Assembly (NCBI GenBank): GCA_014534235.1
Contig: JACVRW010000022.1
Location: 1 to 35,914, forward strand
Length of the DNA: 35,914 nucleotides
From: Thermoleophilaceae bacterium
GTDB taxonomy: Bacteria > Actinomycetota > Thermoleophilia > Solirubrobacterales > Thermoleophilaceae
Direction: 5' to 3'
Shown piece after piece: positions 22,562 to 31,909 of the stretch; the stretch's first letter is position 1; each line of letters starts with the position of its first letter. The translations under genes were made by a program, and so were the position numbers. The notes beneath the pieces were generated by a model. That model was not told where the DNA came from, made no database searches, and saw only the letters and a program-made list of their open reading frames with translations.

Positions 22562-22651
22562 CCTACGCGCCTCTCCCTACGCCGCCCCGGAGGTCCTGCT
22601 CGTGCCGGCGGCGTCGATCGCACGTAAGACACGACTTCAAGAGGTAGCCCG

Positions 22652-24001
22652 ATGGCCGACCATCCCAACACCCCCGAGGACATCAAGTCCTTCGTGGAGG
22701 ACCGCGACATCCGCTTCATCCGCCTCTGGTTCACGGACATCCTCGGCCAGCTGAAGAGCTTCTCGATAAACGCCGAGGAGCTCGACGACGCCTTCGAAGG
22801 GGGGATGGGCTTCGACGGCTCGTCGATCACCGGCTTCAACGCGATCGAGGAGTCGGACATGATCGCCATGCCAGATCCCTCCACCTTCGCCGTGCTGCCG
22901 TGGCGGCCCGAGGACAAGGGCGTGGCGCGCATGTTCTGCGACGTCGTGACGCCGGACCGCGAGCCGTACGAGGGCGACCCCCGCCACGTTCTGCGCCGCG
23001 CGCTCGAGCGTGCCGAGCAGATGGGCTTCGACCGCTTCTACGTCGGGCCCGAGCTCGAGTACTTCTACTTCCGCAACGCCAAGGCGCAGAACGGCGCGCC
23101 CGAGATCCTGGACGAGGGCGGCTACTTCGACCTGACGGCTCTCGACGCCGGCTCCGACGTGCGGCGCGAGACCGTGCTCGCGCTGGAGCAGCTCGGCATC
23201 CACGTCGAGTACACGCACCACGAGGTCGGTCCCTCACAGCACGAGATCGACATGCGGTACGCGAACGGGCTCGAGATGGCGGACCACACCATGACCTACC
23301 GCATCACGGTCAAGGAGTACGCCATGAAGTACGGCTGGCACGCGACCTTCATGCCGAAGCCGCTCTTCGGCGAGAACGGCTCGGGGATGCACACGCACCA
23401 GTCGCTGTTCAAGGACGGCCGAAACGCGTTCTACGACGCGAACGACCAGTACTACCTCTCAGACACGGGCAAGGCCTTCATCGCCGGCCAGCTCAAGCAT
23501 GCGCGTGAGATCACGTCGGTGTTCGCCCAGTGGGTGAACTCCTACAAGCGGCTCGTGCCGGGCTACGAGGCGCCGGTGTACTGCGCATGGTCACGGCGCA
23601 ACCGGTCGGCGCTCGTCCGGGTGCCGCTCTACCACCCGGGCAAGGAGCAGGCCACGCGGGCGGAGATCCGCTGCCCGGATCCGGCGTGCAACCCGTACCT
23701 CACCTTCGCGGTGCTGCTCGCCGCCGGGCTCGAGGGTGTCGAGAAGGGCTACGAGCTCCCCGACCCGATGGAGAAGAACCTCTACCACATCAGCCCGGAG
23801 GAGCGGAAGCGGCTCGGGATCGAGCAGCTGCCGGAGACGCTGGGCGAGGCGATCGAGTTGACCGCCGAGTCGGAGCTCGTGCTCCGGACGTTCGGCGAGC
23901 ACATCTTCAACCGCTACGTCGAGATCAAGCGGCAGGAGTGGGAGGACTATCGCGTCCAGGTGACACAGTGGGAGCTGGACCGCTATCTCTCAATTCTGTA
24001 G
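22652..24001 (+). CDS. glnA: Glutamine synthetase type I
   Basis: A 449-residue ATP-dependent glutamate-ammonia ligase (cytoplasmic dodecamer). Visible signatures: FDGSSITGFNAIEESDM (N-terminal), GPELEYFYF and HHEVGPSQHEID (metal ligands), the ATP-binding block KPLFGENGSGMHTHQSLF, NRSALVRVP and the RAEIRCPDPACNPYL region. NLYHISPEERK occupies the site of the adenylylation loop (NLYDLPPEE in GSI-beta). Together with the short length this looks more like a GSI-alpha-type enzyme or an actinobacterial paralogue than the ~470-residue adenylylated GSI-beta. ATG 22652 is preceded by AAGAGG. Its last 77 bases are overlapped by the convergent MarR gene. Confidence 0.95.
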   Translation: MADHPNTPEDIKSFVEDRDIRFIRLWFTDILGQLKSFSINAEELDDAFEGGMGFDGSSITGFNAIEESDMIAMPDPSTFAVLPWRPEDKGVARMFCDVVTPDREPYEGDPRHVLRRALERAEQMGFDRFYVGPELEYFYFRNAKAQNGAPEILDEGGYFDLTALDAGSDVRRETVLALEQLGIHVEYTHHEVGPSQHEIDMRYANGLEMADHTMTYRITVKEYAMKYGWHATFMPKPLFGENGSGMHTHQSLFKDGRNAFYDANDQYYLSDTGKAFIAGQLKHAREITSVFAQWVNSYKRLVPGYEAPVYCAWSRRNRSALVRVPLYHPGKEQATRAEIRCPDPACNPYLTFAVLLAAGLEGVEKGYELPDPMEKNLYHISPEERKRLGIEQLPETLGEAIELTAESELVLRTFGEHIFNRYVEIKRQEWEDYRVQVTQWELDRYLSIL

Positions 24002-24434
24002 CCCGCTCGGCGGCGATATCCGCGGCCGCCTCCAGGAAGCGGGCGCAGGCGGCCCGCTCCTTCGGTGACATCTTGCTCGCCTCGCGCGCCAGCGCTTCCG
24101 CGAACGATTCGTAGATCGCCTCCCCGGCGCTCAGCTTCGGGCTCGCTTTGCTGACAATGACCGACCGCCGGTCGGTCGGGTGAGGGACTCGCTTGACCCA
24201 GCCGAGCCGCTCGAGGCGGTCGACGAGCGCCGTCACGGCGCCGGAGCTGAGCGCCAGTCGGTCACCGAGCTGGCCGGGCGTGAGGCCGCCGGTGGCGAGG
24301 ATATGGTCCATCGCCTTGAACTCGGCCGGCGCCGCGCCGAAGCGGCGGGCGACGATCGCGTCGAGGCGGTCGTCCTCCAGCCCGAAGCGGCGTAGCGCGC
24401 GGAGCAGTTCGGCCGGCGTGGTCAACTCGGACAC
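23925..24434 (-). CDS. MarR-family transcriptional regulator
   Basis: A 169-residue MarR-type dimeric winged-HTH regulator. LTPGQLGDRLALSSGAVTAL is the recognition HTH and RLGWVKRVPHPTDRRSVIV the wing with the DxR motif. C-terminal helices (FLEAAADIAAERATEL) mediate dimerisation. The final ~25 residues are antisense to glnA and Pro/Ser-rich, so the true functional domain ends before the overlap. GTG start at 24434. It is divergent from the MMPL exporter, and the CTTGA-CAA-TCAAG palindrome between them fits a MarR box, so it most likely represses the exporter and itself. Confidence 0.88.
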   Translation of the reverse strand: MSELTTPAELLRALRRFGLEDDRLDAIVARRFGAAPAEFKAMDHILATGGLTPGQLGDRLALSSGAVTALVDRLERLGWVKRVPHPTDRRSVIVSKASPKLSAGEAIYESFAEALAREASKMSPKERAACARFLEAAADIAAERATELRDSGPAPTVSPGRDSPPTPAA

Positions 24435-24453
24435 AGAATCTTAACCGCGGTGT

Positions 24454-24485
24454 ATCTTGACAATCAAGGTAAACGTCATTAGACG
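24454..24485 (+). promoter_or_regulatory. MarR operator overlapping exporter promoter
   Basis: The palindrome CTTGA-CAA-TCAAG (24456-24468) contains a perfect -35, TTGACA (24457-24462). Seventeen bases later is TAGACG (24480-24485), so transcription would start about 24492, practically at the exporter's ATG (24495). No Shine-Dalgarno is visible, so the message may be leaderless. Confidence 0.6.
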
Positions 24486-24494
24486 TACGCGGCC

Positions 24495-27077
24495 ATGAAC
24501 CGCCAGCGCCGCTCGCTCTTCGCCTTCGCCACCGGTCGCCGAGCCAAGTGGCTCGTGTTCCTCGTGTGGCTGGTCGGCATCTTCATCGCCGCCGGCCCGG
24601 CGAACCTGCCCAGCAAGTTCACCGATGCAGAGAACAACGAGTCGACGTCGTACCTCCCCGGAGACGCCGAGTCGACGAAGGCGCTGCAGGCGACCGAGCA
24701 GCTGCAGGGCGGGGAGCTGGCGCCGGCGGTGATCGTGTACCGCCGCGCGTCCGGCCTCACGCCCGCGGACCTGCGCAAGGTCCGGGAGGACGTGCAGCGC
24801 CTCACGCAGAGGCGGTTCCCCGGTGTCATCGCCGACGGCGCCACGGCGGCCGCGGGCGGCGAGGGAGGAGGGTCCACTCAGGGCGCAAGCGGCCAGGGCG
24901 CCGAGGCCCCTGGCGGCGGCACTGCAGGCGCCCCGCCCCGGGGGTGCGGCGGACCGACGACACCGATCCCCGGCCAGCCGAGCTCCTACGCGCCGTTCGT
25001 CGGCCCGATCTGCTCGCCGGACGGCAAGGCCGCCATCGTCACGGCGTACCTGAAGGGCGACGGCGAGGGAGACACGATCCTCGACCCGATCGATTACTGG
25101 CGGGACGTCGTGTCCGGTCCCGGCGGCGGGCTCGAGGTGAAGGTCACGGGTCCCGCCGGGTACGCGGCGGACTCGATCAAGGTCTTCGAGAACATCAACG
25201 GGACCCTCCTGCTGGCGGCGTTCGGGCTGGTCATCGTCCTGTTGATCCTGATCTACCGCTCGCCGATCTTCCTGTTCATCCCGCTGGCGGCGGTCATGTT
25301 CGCCGAGATCCTCTCCCGCTCGATCGGCTATGGGCTCTCGGAGCTCGGCGTGACGATCAACACGCAGTCGAGCTCGATCATGTCCGTGCTCGTGCTCGGT
25401 GCGGGGACGGACTACGCGCTGCTGATAGTCGCGAGATACCGCGAGGAGCTGCACCACGCCGAGGACCGCCATGAGGCCGCGCGGGCCGCGCTGACGTCGG
25501 CGGGACCGGCCGTGCTGGCGTCGGCCGCAACCGTGATCGCGGCCCTGTTCTGCCTGACGATCGCCAAGGTGAACGGCACCTCGGGGCTGGGGCCGATCGC
25601 CGCGATCGGCGTTGCCTCCGCCTGCCTGGCGATGCTCACGCTGCTCCCGGCCCTCCTCACGATCTTCGGGCGACGCGCCTTCTGGCCCTTCGTGCCGCAC
25701 ACGCCGCGGTGGGCGGGCGCGCGCCGCGCGCCGGCCGGCGGGCTCGGTCAGCGGATCGTGGAGGGATCCCGGTTCGGCGCCCTTCTCCGCGTGATCGGCG
25801 GCTGCCTCGTGGTGGCGCTGCTCCTGCCGCTGGTCCTGCTCAACACGCTCGTCCGCTGGGTCGTCGGCACGGTGTCCGGCGGGCGGCTTCGAATCCCCTC
25901 GCTCATCGTCGGCCCACTCGACCGCGCGATCTTCCAGCCCTACGAGCTGCGCCGGTTCAGGCACGAGCGCGAGGTCGATCCGACACACGGGTCCTGGAAG
26001 CGGGTCGGCGACCGCGTCGCGGCGCGGCCGAGGCGCGTGATGCTCGGCTCGATAGCCGTTCTCCTCGTCATGTGCGCCGGGCTCGGCTTCTTCTCCACCG
26101 ACCTGACCACCAACGACAGCTACACCACTTCCGTCGAGGCGGTCGAGGGGCAGGACCTGCTCGCTCGGAGCTTCCCCGCCGGGGCCAGCGCGCCGACCGA
26201 CATCGTCGTCCCGAACGAGGCCGAGGTGCCCGCGGTGACCCGGGCGGTGGACGGCGTGAATGGGGTCGAATCGGTGTCCCCGCCGGTGGCCCGGGGCGAC
26301 CGGGGTGTGCTGCTGCAGGCCACGCTCGATCCGCCGCCCTACTCGACCGCTGCGTTCGACCTCATCGACCCGATCCGCGATGCGGCGGACCGGGCCGCGC
26401 CCGGGACGCTCGTCGGCGGGGCGAGCGCGGTGGAGTTCGACGTCCGCGAGGCCGCCGCGTGGGACTCGACCGTGATCCCGCCGATCGTGCTGGTGGTCGT
26501 GTTCCTGATACTCATGCTGCTGCTACGCGCGGTCGTGGCCCCGCTGCTCCTGATCGGGACCGTGATCCTCAGCTTCCTCGCCGCCCTCGGCGTGGGCTAC
26601 TTCGCCTTCGAGGTCGTCTTCGACTTCCCCGGCTCGGACCCGTCGCTCCCGCTGTTCGCGTTCGTGTTCCTGGTGGCACTGGGCGTCGACTACAACATCT
26701 TCCTCGTCGCCCGGGCGCGCGAGGAGACGCTGAAGCACGGCACACGCGCGGGCATCCTGCGCGCCCTCGCCGTCACCGGCGGCGTGATCACGAGCGCCGG
26801 GATCGTGCTGGCGGGGACGTTCTCGGTGCTGGCCGTGCTGCCGCTCGTGTTCCTCACGGAGATCGGCTTCGTGGTCGCCTTCGGGGTGCTCCTCGACACG
26901 TTCCTCGTGCGCAGCGTGCTCGTGCCGACGCTCGTGCTGGAGGTCGGGCCGAAGGTGTGGTGGCCGTCCGCGCTCGCGCGGCGGGACGGCCCGCCCGCCG
27001 GCCCCGAGGGCGACGGCCGCGCCCCGGAGGACGCGACGCGGGGGGCGATCAGGGCGGGACGCGAGGCGCGCGCCTAG
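24495..27077 (+). CDS. MMPL/RND-family membrane transporter
   Basis: An 860-residue transporter with two similar halves: one N-terminal helix (KWLVFLVWLVGIFIAAGP), a large extracytoplasmic loop, a five-helix block, then the same plan again. Each block holds the proton-relay motif: GAGTDYALLIVARYREEL in the first and ALGVDYNIFLVARAREE in the second. MMPL proteins export lipids, siderophores or drugs using the proton gradient. The first external loop carries an unusual Gly/Ala/Pro-rich insert (about residues 115-158), likely a flexible linker. Upstream MarR and operator indicate inducible expression, more typical of drug or toxic-compound efflux than of constitutive lipid export. Substrate unknown. 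Confidence 0.9.
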   Translation: MNRQRRSLFAFATGRRAKWLVFLVWLVGIFIAAGPANLPSKFTDAENNESTSYLPGDAESTKALQATEQLQGGELAPAVIVYRRASGLTPADLRKVREDVQRLTQRRFPGVIADGATAAAGGEGGGSTQGASGQGAEAPGGGTAGAPPRGCGGPTTPIPGQPSSYAPFVGPICSPDGKAAIVTAYLKGDGEGDTILDPIDYWRDVVSGPGGGLEVKVTGPAGYAADSIKVFENINGTLLLAAFGLVIVLLILIYRSPIFLFIPLAAVMFAEILSRSIGYGLSELGVTINTQSSSIMSVLVLGAGTDYALLIVARYREELHHAEDRHEAARAALTSAGPAVLASAATVIAALFCLTIAKVNGTSGLGPIAAIGVASACLAMLTLLPALLTIFGRRAFWPFVPHTPRWAGARRAPAGGLGQRIVEGSRFGALLRVIGGCLVVALLLPLVLLNTLVRWVVGTVSGGRLRIPSLIVGPLDRAIFQPYELRRFRHEREVDPTHGSWKRVGDRVAARPRRVMLGSIAVLLVMCAGLGFFSTDLTTNDSYTTSVEAVEGQDLLARSFPAGASAPTDIVVPNEAEVPAVTRAVDGVNGVESVSPPVARGDRGVLLQATLDPPPYSTAAFDLIDPIRDAADRAAPGTLVGGASAVEFDVREAAAWDSTVIPPIVLVVVFLILMLLLRAVVAPLLLIGTVILSFLAALGVGYFAFEVVFDFPGSDPSLPLFAFVFLVALGVDYNIFLVARAREETLKHGTRAGILRALAVTGGVITSAGIVLAGTFSVLAVLPLVFLTEIGFVVAFGVLLDTFLVRSVLVPTLVLEVGPKVWWPSALARRDGPPAGPEGDGRAPEDATRGAIRAGREARA

Positions 27078-27121
27078 CCCAGCCGCCGGCGCGCACGCTA
27101 TCTGGATTCGGGGCCACCATG

Positions 27122-27139
27122 GCGCCAGCCAGATGGCGC
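27122..27139. terminator. Hairpin between convergent genes
   Basis: GCGCCA-gccaga-TGGCGC, a perfect 6-bp stem in the 85-bp gap between the exporter and the convergent DUF255 gene. No T-run on either strand, so a modest candidate. Confidence 0.35.
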
Positions 27140-27162
27140 GATCGGGATGCACCCCGCGGGCA

Positions 27163-29169
27163 CTATGCGAGCAGCCGCTCCAGCTCGCCGGGGTCCGTGA
27201 CAGGCGCCTTGCAGGCGAAGCGCTCGCAGACGTAGGCGGCCGGGCGGCCGTCCACCGGCGCGCGACCCTGGAGGAGGGGCACGCCGTCGTCCTGCGCGGC
27301 GGAAGAAGACGCCGCGGCGAGCACCACGTGCGGGCGGAAGGCGCCGCGGACCACCCGCTCGAGCGGACGGACGTCGTCGCCCACGAGCGCCACCTCCTTC
27401 ACGGGCGAGAGGTGGAAGTCGAGCGCCTGAAGCAGGTGTCCGAAGGCCTGCGGGTGCTTCGGGGCGAACTCGTGCATGAGCCGCAGCGTCGACACGGCCC
27501 GTGCCTCGTACTCGTGCTCGCCGGTGAGCGCGGCCAGGCGCAGCAGACCGTATGCGGCGCTGGCGTTGCCGGAGGGGATAGGGTGGTCCTCCAGGTCCTT
27601 CCGCCGGGCGACGAGTCGCTCGTGGTCGGAGGAGGTCTCGAAGAAGCCTCCGTTCTCCTCGTCGGCGAAGCGCGCGATCATCGCGTCCGCCAGCGCGCGC
27701 GCCTCGGCGAACCAGCGCGGCTCGAAGCTCGCCTCGTAAAGGGTGAGGAGGGCCTCGAGCAGGAACGCGTGATCCTCGAGGTAGGCGTTGAGCTTTGCCC
27801 GGCCGTCCTTCCACGTGCGCAACAGGCGACCGTCGCGGTCGCGCAGGTCGCGCGAGATGAAGTCGGCGCATGCGGTCGCCGCTTCGAGGTAGTCCGAGCG
27901 CTCGAGCACCGCGCCGGCCTCCGCCAGCGCGGAGATCATCAGCGCGTTCCAGGACGCGAGGCGCTTGTCGTCGAGGCCCGGCCAGACGCGCCGGGCGCGG
28001 GCGTCGTAGAGCCGCCGGCGCCAGAGGGGGAGCCGGTCGGGGAAGCCCGGGCCACGCACGGGGATGTTGCGGCCCTCGAAGTTGCCCCGGTCCGTCGCGC
28101 CGAACCAGGCGATCGCCTCGTCGGTGTCCGGCTCGCCGGCGAGCGCCTCCCTCATCTCCTCGACGCTCCAGACGTAGAACTTGCCCTCGACGCCCTCGGA
28201 GTCCGCGTCGAGGGCGGAGAAGAAGCCGCCCTCGGGGGCGCGCATCTCCGCGAGCGCCCAGTCGAGCGTCTCCTCGCAGACCCGGCGGAAGAGCCGCTCG
28301 TCGCCGCCGCCCTGGCCGCGCGCCGGCCCCGCTTGGGCGACCTGCCAGCCGTGGAGATAGGCCCGGGCCAGCAGGGCGTTGTCGTAGAGCATCTTCTCGA
28401 AGTGCGGTACGAGCCAGTAGGCGTCGACCGAGTAGCGGGCGAAGCCGCCGCCCACCTGGTCGTACATCCCGCCCGAGGCCATCGCGCGCAACGTGTGGAA
28501 GCTCATCTCGGTCTCGCCGCGGCGGAGCAGGAGCTCGAGCGCCGAGGCCGGCGGAAACTTCGGCGCACCGCCGAAGCCGCCGTGCGCCCGGTCGTACCCC
28601 GCGCGGAGCCCGGCCATGGCTTCGCCGAGCGCGCGCGGGTCGAGCGGCTCTCTCGACGGCTCGAGCAGGGCGCCGCCGCGGAGCCGCTGCGCGATCCGTT
28701 CGCCCCCGGCGCGGATCTCGGCGCGGCGCTTGTCCCAGGCGTCGGCCACGGCAGCGAGTACGTCGCGCCAGCCGGGCATCCCCATGCGCGATTCGGGTGG
28801 GAAGTAGGTGCCGGCGTAGAACGGCACCTGCTCGGGGGTGAGGAACACGTTCAGCGGCCAGCCGCCCGATCCGGTCATGGCCTGGCAGGCCTCCATGTAG
28901 ATGGCGTCGAGGTCCGGGCGCTCCTCGCGGTCGAGCTTGATGCAGACGAACCGCTCGTTCATGAGCGCGGCCGTCTCCGGATCCTCGAACGACTCGTGCT
29001 CCATGACGTGACACCAGTGGCAGGCGGAATACCCGATCGAGAGGAGGATCGGCTTATCCTCCTCCCGCGCGCGGGCGAGGGCGTCGTCCCCCCACGGATA
29101 CCAGTCGACCGGATTGTCCTTGTGCTGGAGGAGGTAGGGGGAGGTCTCGTGTGCGAGGCGGTTGGCCAT
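27163..29169 (-). CDS. DUF255 thioredoxin-domain/six-hairpin glycosidase-like protein (YyaL family)
   Basis: A 668-residue YyaL/SSP411-type protein. It starts [20 protein letters not shown] after the Met, the highly conserved family opening. A thioredoxin-like domain follows with [16 protein letters not shown] (CxxC). Then comes a long alpha/alpha toroid resembling N-acylglucosamine epimerase/six-hairpin glycosidases, with [17 protein letters not shown] and [19 protein letters not shown]. The biochemical function of the family is unsettled; redox or carbohydrate roles have been proposed. ATG 29169 is chosen because the family begins there; the frame is open further upstream only by chance, through the neighbour's promoter. 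Confidence 0.9.
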   Translation of the reverse strand: MANRLAHETSPYLLQHKDNPVDWYPWGDDALARAREEDKPILLSIGYSACHWCHVMEHESFEDPETAALMNERFVCIKLDREERPDLDAIYMEACQAMTGSGGWPLNVFLTPEQVPFYAGTYFPPESRMGMPGWRDVLAAVADAWDKRRAEIRAGGERIAQRLRGGALLEPSREPLDPRALGEAMAGLRAGYDRAHGGFGGAPKFPPASALELLLRRGETEMSFHTLRAMASGGMYDQVGGGFARYSVDAYWLVPHFEKMLYDNALLARAYLHGWQVAQAGPARGQGGGDERLFRRVCEETLDWALAEMRAPEGGFFSALDADSEGVEGKFYVWSVEEMREALAGEPDTDEAIAWFGATDRGNFEGRNIPVRGPGFPDRLPLWRRRLYDARARRVWPGLDDKRLASWNALMISALAEAGAVLERSDYLEAATACADFISRDLRDRDGRLLRTWKDGRAKLNAYLEDHAFLLEALLTLYEASFEPRWFAEARALADAMIARFADEENGGFFETSSDHERLVARRKDLEDHPIPSGNASAAYGLLRLAALTGEHEYEARAVSTLRLMHEFAPKHPQAFGHLLQALDFHLSPVKEVALVGDDVRPLERVVRGAFRPHVVLAAASSSAAQDDGVPLLQGRAPVDGRPAAYVCERFACKAPVTDPGELERLLA

Positions 29170-29229
29170 CTCCAGCCACCCTACCCGGGTCCGCGCCGAT
29201 GACGCTTTACGCGAGAGGCGGGAAATCGA

Positions 29230-29246
29230 TACACGAATACTGTGTA
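29230..29246 (+). promoter_or_regulatory. Inverted repeat upstream of the AAA ATPase gene
   Basis: TACAC-gaatact-GTGTA, in an AT-rich patch of the divergent gap between the DUF255 gene and the ATPase. TACTGT (29238-29243) inside it could serve as a -10, so the repeat may be an operator. AAGGT (29247-29251) just after it may be the ribosome site for GTG 29258. Confidence 0.4.
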
Positions 29247-29257
29247 AGGTCCCCGGC

Positions 29258-30433
29258 GTGAGGCAGGCCAGCGGCGAGCTCTTCCCAACCGACTCGCCGC
29301 TGCCGGCCAGCGAGATGATCGGGCGGCGGGACGACGTACGGGAGGTCGCCACGCGCCTCGCGGCGGGGACCCACCTGATCGTCGCAGGACCCCGGCGCAC
29401 CGGCAAGACGAGCGCATGCGAGGCAGCGCTCGCGAGGCTCAGGCGGCGCGGCAACTACACGGCGCGCGTGGACTTGTTCCGGGTCGCCGACGCCGCCGAG
29501 CTCGCTGAGGCGGTGGCCACCTCGGTTATCGCCAACCGCTCCGCAGCCCACCGAGCGCTGCGCCGGGCGCGCGCCTTCGGCCGGGCCGCTCTGTCGGCGG
29601 CGCAGGCGCAGCTCCTGCTCCGCCTCGTGGGGGAGCTTGGGGAGGGGGTGGAGCTCGCGCTGTCGCCGGGCCGCGCCGCGCAGGACCCGGAGCGGGCGCT
29701 CGACCTCGCGCTCGAGCTGCCCGAGCGAGTGGCCCGCGCCGACGGCGAGCGCCTCGTGCTGTTCTTCGACGAGTTCCAGGAGGTCGCCTCTGCGCGGCGG
29801 CCGTACGGCGACCCCGACGCCGTGACCAACCGCATGCGGGCGATCTTCCAGCGCTCGACGTCGGTCAGCTATCTGTTCGCAGGCAGCATCGAGCACACGA
29901 TGCGCAACCTGTTCGCGCCGGCGCGGCGGGCGTTCAGCGGCTTCGGCAGCTTCTACTCGCTACGGGCGATCGGCGAGGAGGAGTGGCGGCGTGGCCTCGC
30001 CGAGCGTTTCGCCGCGGACGACTGCACGATCGGGGACGCCGCCCTCGGGCGGCTCGTGGAGCTCGGGGACGGCCACCCCCGCGCGACCATGCGCGTCGCC
30101 CAGCAGACGCACCTCGTCTCGATCGAGCTCGGTACGCGGGAGATCGACCTCGAGCTCGTGCAGCTGGGTTTCGAGCGGGCTCTGGAGGGCGACCGGCCGA
30201 CGATGGAGCAGGTGGTGGAGCGCGTGCGGCTTCTTCACAAGCACGGACTTCTGGTGGCCCGGGAGGTGGCGGCCGGGAGGGCGCCTCCGCGGCGACTTCA
30301 CCCGGGGGTCCGTGACCGGGTGCTGAAACTCCTGCGCGACGCCGGAATCCTCGAGCACCAGAGCCGCGGCCGCTGGCGGGTGATCGACCCGCTGCTGCGA
30401 CGTTACCTGGCGACGCTCGACCCGTTCGCGTGA
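29258..30433 (+). CDS. AAA+ ATPase with C-terminal winged helix (archaeal-ATPase/Orc-like)
   Basis: A 391-residue P-loop protein. [12 protein letters not shown] (box II-like) precedes Walker [10 protein letters not shown] (residues 44-52). Walker B is [10 protein letters not shown] (about 165-174) and sensor 1 is [10 protein letters not shown]. The C-terminal third is helical and basic with a winged-helix-like end ([27 protein letters not shown]), as in the archaeal-type ATPase family (PF01637) and Cdc6/Orc relatives. Such stand-alone bacterial members are poorly understood; some are fused to nucleases or signalling domains, not seen here. GTG 29258 is preferred because upstream residues do not resemble the family. 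It has no operon partner. Confidence 0.8.
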   Translation: MRQASGELFPTDSPLPASEMIGRRDDVREVATRLAAGTHLIVAGPRRTGKTSACEAALARLRRRGNYTARVDLFRVADAAELAEAVATSVIANRSAAHRALRRARAFGRAALSAAQAQLLLRLVGELGEGVELALSPGRAAQDPERALDLALELPERVARADGERLVLFFDEFQEVASARRPYGDPDAVTNRMRAIFQRSTSVSYLFAGSIEHTMRNLFAPARRAFSGFGSFYSLRAIGEEEWRRGLAERFAADDCTIGDAALGRLVELGDGHPRATMRVAQQTHLVSIELGTREIDLELVQLGFERALEGDRPTMEQVVERVRLLHKHGLLVAREVAAGRAPPRRLHPGVRDRVLKLLRDAGILEHQSRGRWRVIDPLLRRYLATLDPFA

Positions 30434-30478
30434 GCGTCGGGTGGGAGCGGAGACGCGGTGGGACGGTTCCCCTGAGGC

Positions 30479-31909
30479 TCAGACGCCGGTGAGCTCACCG
30501 CGAAGGACCGCCCGCCGGATCTTGCCGCTAGGGGTCTTCGGCAGCTCGTCTCTGAAGTCGATGACACGCGGATACTTGTAGGGCGCGGTCGCGGCCTTCA
30601 CGTGCTCCTGGAGCTCCTGAGCGAGGGCATCGCCGGGCGCGTAGCCTTCGTGCACCACCACCACGGCGCGCACCACCTGGCCGCGGATCTCGTCGGGCGC
30701 CGCGACTGCCGCGGCCTCTGCCACCGCCGGGTGGGACAGGAGCGCCGACTCCACCTCGAAGGGGCCGATCCGGTAGCCCGCGGAGATGATGACGTCATCC
30801 GTGCGCCCCTCGAACCAGAGGTAGCCGTCCTCGTCCGCTCGCACCCGGTCGCCGGTGCGCCAGGGACGCTCGCGTGCGCCGTCGAGGAAGAAGGTGGGGA
30901 CCGTGACCGGGTCGGCGAGGAGTTCGCCCTCCTCAATCCAGACCCGAAATCCCGGGAGCGGCCGGCCCATCGAGCCGGGGCGCACCGGCGGACCGATCGG
31001 CATCCCGACGAGGTGGCCGGTCTCGGTCTGGCCGTACCCGTCGTGGACCGCGACGCCCGCCTCGTCCTGCCACGCCTGCACCACGTCGGGATCCAGCGGC
31101 TCGCCCGCCGCGACCGCGTGCCGCAGCGCCGGCAGCGGCCGCAGCCCGGCGCGCTTTGCGATCGACCTGTACTCGGTCGGGGTCATGCAGAGGACGTTGA
31201 CGCGCTCCCGCACGAGCAGCTCGATGCGCTCGTCGGGATCGAAGCGGGCGTCGTGGAGCAGGGCGGCCGCGCCGCGGAGCCACGCGGCGACGAACGCATT
31301 TCGGGCCGAGAGCGACCAGCCGCTCGCGGCCGTGCACCAGCACAGGTCGCCGTGGCGCGCGCCGTACCAGTGCTCGGCCTGAACCCGCTGGCCGGCCAGG
31401 TATCCCTGGCCGTGGCGGATCGGCTTCGGCTCGCCGGCCGTGCCGGACGTGAACACGATCAGCGCGGGGTCTCGCTCGTCGAGGGGGGCCGCGGGCGCCG
31501 GCTCGGCGGCGAATATGCCGGGATCCGAGGCGATCACCACAGGACCCTCGAAGCGGGCCGCCCCGACGAGCTCGACGTGATGCTCGTCGGCGACCACCGT
31601 GCGCGGTTCGACCCGCTCGATGCGCGATCGCAGGTCGGCCGGGCGGAGCTGCAGCGTGCACGGCTGGGCCACCGCGCCGAGGCGCCAGCAGGCGAGCATC
31701 GTGTAGGCCCACTCCGGCGTGTTGCCGAGGACGGTCACCACCACGTCGCCGCGCCGAACGCCGCTCCCACGGAGCGTCCCGGCCAGCCGGGCCGCCCGGT
31801 CCGAGACCTCGCCGAAGCGGATCTCACGCCGCTCACCCGCGGCTGAGACGGCGACCAGCGCCAGGTTCGAGGGATCCGCGGCGTCTACGACGTCGCTCGT
31901 GAAGTTCAT
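30479..31909 (-). CDS. AMP-forming acyl-CoA synthetase (medium-chain type)
   Basis: A 476-residue ANL-superfamily enzyme that activates a carboxylic acid to its CoA thioester through an acyl-AMP. Motifs in order: ALIVFTSGTAGEPKPIRHG (P-loop-like A3), VHDGYGQTETG (A5), WRTGDRVRADEDGYLWFEGR (A7/A8), SAGYRIGPFEVESALLSHP (hinge) and PKTPSGKIRRAVLR with the catalytic Lys (A10). The short length and GWSLSARN region resemble medium-chain/acetyl-type synthetases (AcsM-like). ATG 31909 overlaps the TetR stop (ATGA), so the regulator and enzyme are translated together. It likely feeds the acyl-CoA dehydrogenase further along. Confidence 0.92.
   Translation of the reverse strand: MNFTSDVVDAADPSNLALVAVSAAGERREIRFGEVSDRAARLAGTLRGSGVRRGDVVVTVLGNTPEWAYTMLACWRLGAVAQPCTLQLRPADLRSRIERVEPRTVVADEHHVELVGAARFEGPVVIASDPGIFAAEPAPAAPLDERDPALIVFTSGTAGEPKPIRHGQGYLAGQRVQAEHWYGARHGDLCWCTAASGWSLSARNAFVAAWLRGAAALLHDARFDPDERIELLVRERVNVLCMTPTEYRSIAKRAGLRPLPALRHAVAAGEPLDPDVVQAWQDEAGVAVHDGYGQTETGHLVGMPIGPPVRPGSMGRPLPGFRVWIEEGELLADPVTVPTFFLDGARERPWRTGDRVRADEDGYLWFEGRTDDVIISAGYRIGPFEVESALLSHPAVAEAAAVAAPDEIRGQVVRAVVVVHEGYAPGDALAQELQEHVKAATAPYKYPRVIDFRDELPKTPSGKIRRAVLRGELTGV

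Noticed and set aside
27133-29202. A 689-codon open frame opposite the DUF255 gene
   Set aside because: It mirrors the DUF255 coding strand; composition and lack of motifs show it is an artefact of high GC.
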